DNA of 7,977 nt from positions 1-7,977 of the forward strand of contig JASLAA010000194.1 of NCBI GenBank assembly GCA_030147325.1, in the 5' to 3' direction. Below, piece by piece: positions 1 to 6,041 of the stretch. Position numbers and translations under genes: made by a program. Origin of the DNA: Arthrobacter sp. (GTDB taxonomy: Bacteria > Actinomycetota > Actinomycetes > Actinomycetales > Micrococcaceae). A model generated the notes under the pieces. The model was not told the origin of the DNA and made no database searches. It saw only the letters and a list, made by a program, of their open reading frames with translations. The first letter of the stretch is position 1, and the number at the start of each line of letters is the position of its first letter.

Positions 1-243
1 CCCCCTGTCCTGGTGCAGGTCGCCGAACACGACCCGCTCCGGGACGACGGGCTGCGGTACGCCGAGGCCCTCGAGAAAGCTGGAACCGCAGTGCGCACGA
101 CGACCTACTTCGGGATGCCCCACGGTTTTATGGCCTTCCCCAGAATCAGCAGGGCGGTGCCGCAGGCCCTCGGCGAGCTGTGCCAGGAGCTGCGCCGGGC
201 GCTGGGGGTCGATCGCTCGTCGGGGCCCGCTGCAGGATGCTGA
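1..243 (+). CDS. Alpha/beta-hydrolase (HSL-type esterase), C-terminal fragment
   Basis: The reading frame is open from the first base and stops with TGA at 241-243, giving the last 80 residues of a protein whose start lies off the left edge. The stretch VLVQVAEHDPLRDDG followed by YAEALEKAG and MPHGF is the typical C-terminal end of hormone-sensitive-lipase-type carboxylesterases. In that family the Asp of the DPLRDDG segment (codon 31-33) and the His of HGF (codon 121-123) complete the catalytic triad; the nucleophilic Ser and the HGGG oxyanion motif would be upstream. Such enzymes hydrolyse short-chain esters in the cytoplasm, but the substrate cannot be told from this piece. It runs toward the minus-strand block with 19 bp between the stops, so it is a separate transcription unit. 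The family call is firm; the exact function is open. Confidence 0.85.
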   Translation, partial: PPVLVQVAEHDPLRDDGLRYAEALEKAGTAVRTTTYFGMPHGFMAFPRISRAVPQALGELCQELRRALGVDRSSGPAAGC

Positions 244-255
244 TCGTCCTGCGGC
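229..255. terminator. Possible hairpin between convergent genes
   Basis: GCTGCAGGA (229-237) pairs with TCCTGCGGC (247-255), a 9-bp stem with one G-T mismatch or wobble and a 9-nt loop. It spans the stop codon of the esterase and sits 8 bp from the stop of the radical SAM gene, where a bidirectional terminator would be expected. There is no T-run on either side, so it is not a canonical intrinsic terminator, and GC-rich DNA makes chance hairpins common. Confidence 0.3.
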
Positions 256-262
256 GCGGGGA

Positions 263-1372
263 TCAGGTCCAGTAGAGCAGGCGGGCCGCCGGCAGCCGCC
301 GCTCCAGCTCTTCGGTGAACCACTCCCGCATCTCGGTCATCGTCTGCTTCGGGTACACGTACTTGACGCCGCCGAACTTGGACCGCTTCTGGCTCCGCAG
401 ATCCTCGTCCATCTCGAGCTTCGTCTTCGGATACCAGCCGAGCAGCACCTCCTTGCTGGCAGGCGTGAAACGGTGCGTGATGATCTCGGCCGTCAGGTCG
501 AGGTCATCGATGCCGGCGACTGCAGCGGCGACGTCATCGAGCAGTGCGCCGTACTGCTCGCGCCAGCCCGGCACGGGCATGATCGGGGCGATTGTCAGCC
601 CCACCCGGTAGCCGGCCGACGCCACCGCGCGGAGGGCCGCGAGCCGCGCCGGCATGCGGGCGGTCCCACCCTCGAAGCGGTTCGCCACCTCCGCGGCGTT
701 CACGGAGAAGCGGATGCGGGTCCGGCGGCCGTGGTCGAGGGTCACGAGTTCATTGACGTCGTCGAACTTGGTGGTGAACCGCACCTGCACGTCGTCGCCG
801 AACTCACCCGCGCCGACGCGCGAGATCGCGGCAGCGAGGGAACCTGTCACGCTCTCGATGCCGAGGGGATCGGTGTAGCAGGACATCTCGAAGGTGGTGC
901 CCTCGTCCCCGCGGTCGATGGTCCCACTGGTGACCGACCCCTTGCCGGCGTGCGTGCGGATGCCGTCCAGCACGTCGTCGATGTTCGCGTACACGCGGGT
1001 GACCGGGGGGCCCTGCAGCGACCCGGCGAGGTAGCAGTACTGGCAGTGGGCGGGGCAGCCCTTGGCGAGATCGATCCGCCAGTCCGCACTCGGCGGGATG
1101 GGCTGCGGCTTCAGGGCACTGGGAGGAGCGACGACGACGGCCAGGGTGTTCTTCGCGGACGCGTAGGTCTCGCGCTCGGTGGCACCGCGGAGCCCGGTCA
1201 GGGCATTGCCGGAGAGGAACCGGATGTCGTCGACGCCGGCGAGTTCGCAGCGCCGGACGATCTCGGCCGTGTGCGGAAGATCGGCTGCGGCCCGCGTGAT
1301 CATCACGTGCTTGGGCACCCACAGACGGGTAGGGGAGAGAGTGGTCAGGTCCGATTCCTGGGCTGTCATCAT
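263..1372 (-). CDS. Spore photoproduct lyase family radical SAM protein
   Basis: The 369-residue product carries the radical SAM motif CPAHCQYC (Cys106, Cys110, Cys113), which binds the 4Fe-4S cluster that cleaves S-adenosylmethionine. Colinear matches to the spore photoproduct lyase (SPL) family run over the whole length: a central FEMSCYTDPLGIE segment, RIRFSVNA, RFEGGTARMPARL, GYRVGLTIAPI, THRF and YPKTKLEMDE. Tyr112 and Tyr114 flank the last cluster Cys as in characterised SPLs, and Cys165 aligns with the catalytic H-donor Cys (Cys141 in Bacillus subtilis). Characterised SPLs reverse the thymine dimer 5-thyminyl-5,6-dihydrothymine, so a DNA-lesion repair role is plausible but unproven here. 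Start: in-frame ATGs lie at 1372 and 1369, a GTG at 1375 and TTGs at 1384 and 1387. ATG 1372 is chosen, with GAGG 15 nt upstream, so the start is uncertain by a few codons. The gene lies 60 bp after nagA on the same strand and no terminator separates them, so read-through is possible although the function is unrelated. Confidence 0.88.
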   Translation of the reverse strand: MMTAQESDLTTLSPTRLWVPKHVMITRAAADLPHTAEIVRRCELAGVDDIRFLSGNALTGLRGATERETYASAKNTLAVVVAPPSALKPQPIPPSADWRIDLAKGCPAHCQYCYLAGSLQGPPVTRVYANIDDVLDGIRTHAGKGSVTSGTIDRGDEGTTFEMSCYTDPLGIESVTGSLAAAISRVGAGEFGDDVQVRFTTKFDDVNELVTLDHGRRTRIRFSVNAAEVANRFEGGTARMPARLAALRAVASAGYRVGLTIAPIMPVPGWREQYGALLDDVAAAVAGIDDLDLTAEIITHRFTPASKEVLLGWYPKTKLEMDEDLRSQKRSKFGGVKYVYPKQTMTEMREWFTEELERRLPAARLLYWT

Positions 1373-1432
1373 CACTCTGTACAACAACCTCGAGGGGTCG
1401 GATGTTCCGCTGATTCGGGGGGCCGGAGCCGG

Positions 1433-2578
1433 TCAGGTGCGATGCAGCCAGGCACCGTCTCCGAGGACATCGACGACATTCCACTCGTGGTCGAAGAGGA
1501 CGAGGTCGGAGGCGAAACCCGGGCGAACCAGGCCGAGGGTCCGAGAGAGACCGAGGATGCGCGCGGGTGTGAGTGTCAGGGCCTCGATGACCTGCACCGC
1601 GGTCAGGCCGGCGCCCAGCGCATGCCGCACGGCCACGTCCAACGTGAGCGTGGACCCCGCGAGGGAGCCGGTGGTCCTCACCCTGGCGACGCGGTCCTCG
1701 ACGTCGACAGCCAGTCCTCCCAGCAGGTACTGCCCATCCGGAGCCGCGGCGGCGGCCATGGCGTCGGTGATCAGGGCGACCCGGTGTGGAGCCAGGGTGA
1801 AGAGCATCGCTGCGACAGCGGGGTGGACGTGGTGTCCATCGAGAATCACCTCGAGGTAGGCGCCACTCGTCAGGGCGGCACCCACCGGGCCGGGATCGCG
1901 ATGGTGCAGTCCCGGCATGCCGTTGAACGAGTGGGTCAGCAGGGTGGCCCCGGCGCCGAAGGCTGCCAGGGACCGGTCGTAACCGGCTTCTGTATGACCG
2001 AGCGCCACAATGACGCCAGCGGCGGTGAAGCGGCGTATGGCGTCCACTGCGCCGGCGCGGTTCGGGTCGAGGGTGATCTGCCGGAGGGTTCCACGGGCGG
2101 CCTGGAGCAGGAGGTCGATCCTCTCGGGGGAGGGGTCCGTCAGGTGGTCGGCATTGTGCGCCCCGCGCTTGCCGAGGGACAGGAACGGACCCTCGAGATG
2201 GCTTCCGAGCAGCAGGGGATTGGTCGCGGCAAGGTCGGCGATACCGGCCAGCGATCGACCCAACTCGTCCAAGGGGTTGGACACGAGGCTCGCCAGGGCG
2301 CGTGTGGTGCCATGGCCGTGATGGGAGGCCAGCGACCGGGCGATGGCCTCAGCGCCGTCCTCGTGGCTGTGGCCACCACCGCCGTGCAGGTGCAGGTCGA
2401 TGAAACCTGGCGTGAGTCGATGTCCGGTTCCATCGATCGTTGTGTCCGCACCGTGGTTGCGCCAGCCGGCCCCCGTACCGGTCGCCAGGATGGTGCGCCC
2501 GGCGGTCACGACCCAGAAGTCGTCGGTCTCGCCGTCGGCGTCGACCTTGGTGGTGCCGTGGAAGGCGATGGTGTTCAT
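1433..2578 (-). CDS. nagA: N-acetylglucosamine-6-phosphate deacetylase
   Basis: This 381-residue amidohydrolase removes the acetyl group from GlcNAc-6-phosphate (possibly also GalNAc-6-phosphate), giving the amino-sugar phosphate used by the deaminases of the same operon. Visible landmarks are GFIDLHLHG (His63, His65), SHLEGPFLS (Glu129, a metal ligand), VALGHTEAGYD (His195), LLTHSFNGM (His216, Asn219), the sugar-contacting region around DGHHVHP (247-253) and ALITDAM with the catalytic Asp272. The HxH pair at 63/65 is kept, as in NagAs with a binuclear metal site and unlike E. coli NagA, which lacks it. The C terminus has the usual TPARILGL and RPGFASDLVLFD segments. ATG 2578 overlaps the stop of nagB as ATGA (2575-2578), so translation is probably coupled. 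The frame stays open upstream into nagB, but that longer reading is rejected. Whether it prefers GlcNAc-6-P or GalNAc-6-P cannot be seen. Confidence 0.95.
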   Translation of the reverse strand: MNTIAFHGTTKVDADGETDDFWVVTAGRTILATGTGAGWRNHGADTTIDGTGHRLTPGFIDLHLHGGGGHSHEDGAEAIARSLASHHGHGTTRALASLVSNPLDELGRSLAGIADLAATNPLLLGSHLEGPFLSLGKRGAHNADHLTDPSPERIDLLLQAARGTLRQITLDPNRAGAVDAIRRFTAAGVIVALGHTEAGYDRSLAAFGAGATLLTHSFNGMPGLHHRDPGPVGAALTSGAYLEVILDGHHVHPAVAAMLFTLAPHRVALITDAMAAAAAPDGQYLLGGLAVDVEDRVARVRTTGSLAGSTLTLDVAVRHALGAGLTAVQVIEALTLTPARILGLSRTLGLVRPGFASDLVLFDHEWNVVDVLGDGAWLHRT

Positions 2579-3348
2579 GTCTGGCCGCCCTGCGCCCTGT
2601 TCCTCTCGGCGTCCAGGTAGTACTCGCGCAGCGAGAGTTTCTGGGCGGCGTCCTGATCCAGCAGGACGGTGGCCCTGCGGTGCAGCTGCAGCACCGACGC
2701 CGGGCACATGCTCGATACGGGTCCTTCCAGGGCGGAGTGAACGGCCGCTGCCTTCGCTGCTCCCTGAGCCACCAGAAGGACTTCGGTGGCGTCGAGGATG
2801 GTGCCGAGCCCCTGCGTGAGGCAGCGTCGGGGGACATCCTCCGGACTGGCGAAGAACCGCGCGTTGTCGTTGCGGGTGGCTGCCGTCAGGGTCTTCGGAC
2901 GAGTGCGTGAGGAGAGGGATGAACTCGGCTCGTTGAAGCCGATGTGCCCGTTTCGGCCGATGCCGAGGATCTGCAGGTCCACGCCGCCCGCGGTCCTCAT
3001 CATCTCCTCGTAGCGCTCGCACTCGGCGTCGAGATCACCTGCACAGCCGTCGGGAATATGGACCCTCGCCGGATCGAGGCGCAGCCTCTCGATCACCTCT
3101 TGCTGGATCACGGACCGGTAGCTTTGGGCGCTGTCGCCCGGTAGCCCTACGTACTCGTCGAGGGCGAACGCGTTGAGCTGCGTCAGGGCCGGAATCCAGC
3201 GGTCCGCCAGCGCACGATAGATCGTGAGGGGGGAGGATCCGGTGGCGATGCCGAGGGTGCGGATCATGCCGCTGCGGACTCCGCCCAGGATGTGCTCCGC
3301 GCCGAAGGTTCCGATGTCCTCGGCGCTGTCGAGAATGACGACACGCAT
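2575..3348 (-). CDS. nagB: Glucosamine-6-phosphate deaminase
   Basis: The 257-residue protein converts glucosamine-6-phosphate into fructose-6-phosphate and ammonia in the cytoplasm. Motifs in order: LGIATGSSP (32-40, phosphate loop), FALDEYVGL (Asp64, matching the general base Asp72 of E. coli NagB), and GIGRNGHIGFNEP (129-141) with His135 and Glu140 of the ring-opening apparatus. Asn133 stands where E. coli has Asp141, a substitution I recall from many Gram-positive NagBs. Ser143, Arg150 and Lys152 align with the E. coli allosteric GlcNAc-6-P site (Ser151, Arg158, Lys160), and a Tyr pair at 243-244 falls where Tyr254 is expected. Length is close to the usual 240-270. ATG 3348 is preceded by only a weak GGA. 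The gene follows the DeoR repressor after 32 bp and overlaps nagA by 4 nt. Confidence 0.95.
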   Translation of the reverse strand: MRVVILDSAEDIGTFGAEHILGGVRSGMIRTLGIATGSSPLTIYRALADRWIPALTQLNAFALDEYVGLPGDSAQSYRSVIQQEVIERLRLDPARVHIPDGCAGDLDAECERYEEMMRTAGGVDLQILGIGRNGHIGFNEPSSSLSSRTRPKTLTAATRNDNARFFASPEDVPRRCLTQGLGTILDATEVLLVAQGAAKAAAVHSALEGPVSSMCPASVLQLHRRATVLLDQDAAQKLSLREYYLDAERNRAQGGQT

Positions 3349-3380
3349 GGTGGTTCCAATCTGTCAGGGGAGCTCAGAAG

Positions 3381-4175
3381 TCAGCCGTGCTGGGGCGCCA
3401 CCATCACCTTGGTGCCCCCGGCTTCGAAGGCAGCTTTCTGTTCTTCCGTGATGCCACTGTCCGTGATCAGGTTGCTGAAGATGTAGCCGGTCATCGTGGC
3501 GAAGGTGCGGACTCCGATCTTCGAGGAATCCGCGACGATGAACGTCTCCGACGCACGTCGCGCCATCAGCGCATTGACCTCCGCTTCTCCTTCGTCACTG
3601 ACGGTCGGGCCGACCTCGGGGTCCAGGCCGTTGACGCCGATGAAGGCGAAGTCGAGGGCCACACGCTGAAGGATGACGTCGGTGTAGGGGCCCACCAGTT
3701 CGTAGGACCGCGGGTTGACCACGCCGCCGGTGACCATGATCCGGATGTTGGGCCTCACCACGAGCTGGGCTGCGATGTTGATCGCGTTGGTCACCACGGT
3801 GAGCGTGGGCTTGCTGGAAGGTTCCATCAGGTCAGGCCGCATGCCGAGCGCTTGGGCGATGGCCGTGCTCGTGGTCCCTCCGCACAGGCCGACGACGGAG
3901 CCCTTGCGTACCAGCGCGCTCGCGGCCCGGGCGATGTCCTGCTTCTGGCGCGTGTGATCGTCGCGGTTGTAGCGCGTGGGTAGGTCATAGGCGACGGCCT
4001 CCATGGTCGCACCACCACGCGTGCGAGTGAGGAGCCGTTGGGTGGCAAGGCTGTCGAGGTCCCGCCGGGCGGTGGCGGGGGAGACTCCGAGTCGGGTGAT
4101 GATGTCCTCGACGAGGACGCTTCCCTCGGCCGCGAGCAGGTCGAGTATGGCGTTGAGTCTCTCGGTCTTTTCCAT
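3381..4175 (-). CDS. DeoR-family transcriptional repressor of the operon
   Basis: The 264-residue protein has an N-terminal DeoR-type winged helix-turn-helix (about residues 5-57: ILDLLAAEGSV, LVEDIITRLGVSPATARRDL and the RTRGGA wing). It is followed by the DeoRC sugar-phosphate sensor, seen as GLCGGTTS (96-103), VVTN (127-130), MVTGG (147-151), DFAFIGVNGLD (175-185) and ADSSKIG (215-221). In this family a phosphorylated sugar binds the C-terminal domain and releases the repressor from its operator. Lying inside the operon, it probably controls its own cluster and autoregulates; the repeat at 7950-7965 is a candidate site. ATG 4175 is chosen because it has CGAGGA 8 nt upstream and begins exactly at the family's usual METxER-like start. 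An ATG at 4259 would add 28 unrelated residues and overlap the aldolase gene. The family is clear; the effector (an amino-sugar or ketose phosphate) is inferred from neighbours. Confidence 0.92.
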   Translation of the reverse strand: MEKTERLNAILDLLAAEGSVLVEDIITRLGVSPATARRDLDSLATQRLLTRTRGGATMEAVAYDLPTRYNRDDHTRQKQDIARAASALVRKGSVVGLCGGTTSTAIAQALGMRPDLMEPSSKPTLTVVTNAINIAAQLVVRPNIRIMVTGGVVNPRSYELVGPYTDVILQRVALDFAFIGVNGLDPEVGPTVSDEGEAEVNALMARRASETFIVADSSKIGVRTFATMTGYIFSNLITDSGITEEQKAAFEAGGTKVMVAPQHG

Positions 4176-4179
4176 CTGG

Positions 4180-5040
4180 TCAATCCTCGGAATCTGCTGA
4201 TCGGGTCGGTGCGGAGAACAGGGTGAGCAGCCGCGCGGCTTCAGATGCCAGTGCATCACGTCCGGCCCTCACGTACTTCCGCGAGTCGACGAGATCGGGC
4301 TGGGCGGCCAGTACGTCCCGCACCGCGCGGGTGAAGAAGCCGTTCAGGTGCGTCGAGACGTTGATCTTGGTCATCCCTGCGCCTATGGCCTGAACGAGGA
4401 CCTCGTCGGGAACTCCCGAGGAGCCATGGAGTACCAACGGTACGGGAACCGAAGTCCTCAGCAGGGATACCAGCTCCAGGTCCAGTATCGCCGCGCGCCG
4501 GGTCATGGCATGGGAGGACCCGACGGCGACAGCCAGGGCATCCACACCGGTGGCTTCCACGAAGGCTGCTGCCTCGCCAGGATCGGTCCTGACGCCGGGT
4601 ACATGGGCGCCCTCCTTCCCGCCCACCTTGCCGAGCTCGGCTTCGACGAAGACGTCCTCCGCATGGGCGCGTTCGACGACGCGTCGGGTGGTTTCGACGT
4701 TGTCGTCGAAGGGAAGATGCGCGCCGTCGTACATGACGGACCCGAAACCGAGGCCGAGGGCACGGTAGACCAACTGCTCGTCCTCCGCGTGGTCGAGGTG
4801 CAGGGCGACGGGAACGCGCGCGGCTCGGGCCACCGCCACCACCCCTGCAGCGATCGGCTCGAGGGCGCCGTGGTAGGCGACGCAATTCTGAGAGATCTGG
4901 AGGATGACCGGAAGCCCTGCCGCCTCCGCCCCGGCGACGATCGCCTCGGCCGTCTCGAGGTGCAGCACGTTGAAGCTGCCGAGCCCACTGCCGGCGGTGA
5001 CCGCGCCATCGATGAGCGTGCGAGTCGGGGTCAGTCCCAT
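4180..5040 (-). CDS. Class II ketose-bisphosphate aldolase (fructose/tagatose-1,6-bisphosphate type)
   Basis: This 286-residue TIM-barrel enzyme would split fructose- or tagatose-1,6-bisphosphate into dihydroxyacetone phosphate and glyceraldehyde-3-phosphate using zinc. Evidence: GSFNV (21-25), ALHLDHAED (79-87) with catalytic Asp83 and zinc ligand His84, SVMYDGA (101-107), VEAELGKVGGKEG (132-144) with conserved Glu135, VGSSHAM (173-179) with zinc ligand His177, LVLHGSSGVP (202-211) with zinc ligand His205, and the phosphate-binding GMTKINVST (222-230). The length fits the short GatY/KbaY/Fba group (about 285). No GatZ/KbaZ partner subunit is in the window. The PfkB kinase directly upstream (10-nt overlap) would supply its substrate. 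ATG 5040 has GAAGGA 6 nt upstream, inside the kinase gene. Fructose versus tagatose specificity cannot be decided from sequence; the AgaS-like neighbour favours a tagatose role, by inference only. Confidence 0.9.
   Translation of the reverse strand: MGLTPTRTLIDGAVTAGSGLGSFNVLHLETAEAIVAGAEAAGLPVILQISQNCVAYHGALEPIAAGVVAVARAARVPVALHLDHAEDEQLVYRALGLGFGSVMYDGAHLPFDDNVETTRRVVERAHAEDVFVEAELGKVGGKEGAHVPGVRTDPGEAAAFVEATGVDALAVAVGSSHAMTRRAAILDLELVSLLRTSVPVPLVLHGSSGVPDEVLVQAIGAGMTKINVSTHLNGFFTRAVRDVLAAQPDLVDSRKYVRAGRDALASEAARLLTLFSAPTRSADSED
4184..4189 (-). promoter_or_regulatory. Ribosome binding site deciding the DeoR repressor start
   Basis: CGAGGA on the minus strand lies 8 nt before ATG 4175, just inside the 3' end of the aldolase gene. 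It supports the shorter 264-residue repressor over a start at ATG 4259. Confidence 0.65.
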
Positions 5041-6041
5041 GATGAATCCTTCGCTCGGGGGGCAGGAGCAGCAGCTGCAGGGGGTGTGGGCGGACGCACG
5101 CCGCCTGCGCGGACGACGACGGCGTCGGTCATGAGCTTGTAGTCCGCGTGCAGCACACCCGCGGTCGGCATGAGGACAGCGGATGCGGACCAGCCCGTCG
5201 CGGCGCGCACCAGGTCCGGGACCGTCCTGATTCCTCGGGCCAGGAGGACGGCGATCGCGGCTACCGCAGCATCACCGGCGCCCGTCGCATTGCCGCTGAG
5301 CACCTTCGGGAAACGCGCGTGCCACGATGAGGTGCCTGCATCATCTGCGGTGAAGGCGTACATCCCCTCCTCGCCCCGGCTGACGAGGACAAGGCCCGCC
5401 CCCAGGGCCAGGAGTATCTCCGCCCCCCGTTCCATCGCGGATTCCCCTGTGGCTTCGAGCAGTTCGTGGTGGTTCGGCTTGAGCACCATTGCTCCCGCGC
5501 GCGCGGCGGCCAGCAGGGCCGGCCCGGAGGTGTCGATCACGGCAGGGATGTCCAGGCGCCGGGCGGCGTGCACCAGGTCTGCATAGAAGATCTCTGGAGC
5601 CTGCAGGGGAAGGCTGCCCGAGCCGACGAGGCAACCGGAACGCTGCAATGCCTCGAGTGCGCCGGCGGACAGCGCCGTCCACTCCTCAGCGGTCAGTTCC
5701 CTGCCCTCTTCATTCAGGAGCGTTGCGGTGCCCGCGGTGCGATCGTAGATCGTGATGCTTCGCCGGGTCGGCTGGGCGACCTCCACGAGGGAGTGGGAAA
5801 GGCCGCTGTCCTCGAGGTCGGTCCTGAGCTGAACGCCCGAGTCACCTCCGACGGGCAGGACCGCATGGACGCCGAACCCGCTCTGCCGGATCACGCGCGC
5901 CACGTTGAGTCCTTTGCCTCCCGCCTTCTCGATCGGAGCCGGGACGCGGTGGGAGAGGCCGGGATGGAGTTTCGACAGGGTATAGGTGGTATCCAGTGCC
6001 GGATTCGGCGTGACGGTCAGGACCGGGGCCGGCGGCGTCAC
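5031..6041 (-). CDS. PfkB-family phosphosugar kinase (1-phosphofructokinase / tagatose-6-phosphate kinase type)
   Basis: The 336-residue protein is a ribokinase-like kinase of the FruK/LacC group. The N terminus VLTVTPNPALDTTY (7-20) and GGKGLNVAR (41-49) are hallmarks of hexose-phosphate kinases of this group. KPNHHEL (198-204) is the usual KPNxxEL segment, and SGNATGAGD (249-257) holds the anion hole and catalytic base Asp257. It should use ATP to add a second phosphate to a ketohexose phosphate, feeding the aldolase gene that overlaps it by 10 nt. In this amino-sugar operon tagatose-6-P or fructose-6-P is a likelier substrate than fructose-1-P. The start is GTG 6041, overlapping the ROK kinase stop as GTGA (6038-6041), with no strong ribosome site, so coupled translation is likely. 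The frame is open further upstream, but that would cover the ROK gene and lacks kinase motifs. A Pro/Ala-rich tail of about 22 residues (314-336) extends past the usual domain end. Confidence 0.9.
   Translation of the reverse strand: MTPPAPVLTVTPNPALDTTYTLSKLHPGLSHRVPAPIEKAGGKGLNVARVIRQSGFGVHAVLPVGGDSGVQLRTDLEDSGLSHSLVEVAQPTRRSITIYDRTAGTATLLNEEGRELTAEEWTALSAGALEALQRSGCLVGSGSLPLQAPEIFYADLVHAARRLDIPAVIDTSGPALLAAARAGAMVLKPNHHELLEATGESAMERGAEILLALGAGLVLVSRGEEGMYAFTADDAGTSSWHARFPKVLSGNATGAGDAAVAAIAVLLARGIRTVPDLVRAATGWSASAVLMPTAGVLHADYKLMTDAVVVRAGGVRPPTPPAAAAPAPRAKDSSWD
5047..5052 (-). promoter_or_regulatory. Ribosome binding site of the aldolase gene, inside the kinase gene
   Basis: GAAGGA on the minus strand sits 6 nt before ATG 5040 and is part of the last codons of the PfkB kinase (its Ala-Lys-Asp). 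The aldolase therefore has its own strong site even though it overlaps the kinase by 10 nt. Confidence 0.65.

Noticed and set aside
1415..1432. GC-rich CCGGAGCCGG palindrome just after the nagA stop, as a terminator
   Set aside because: The loop would be only 2 nt and there is no T-run, so it does not qualify as an intrinsic terminator.
473..2620. A 715-codon open frame on the plus strand across the lyase gene and nagA
   Set aside because: It is exactly antisense to two genes with strong family motifs, its product is a low-complexity Gly/Arg/His/Val-rich sequence with no recognisable domain, and long antisense frames are a known effect of high-GC codon bias.
1433..3022. Longer NagA starting at 3022
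   Set aside because: The extension overlaps most of nagB and has no motif; ATG 2578 gives the normal NagA length and a typical ATGA overlap.
3387..5142. Plus-strand open frames at 3387-3983 and 4348-5142
   Set aside because: They lie antisense to the DeoR repressor and the aldolase, and their translations show no known motif.
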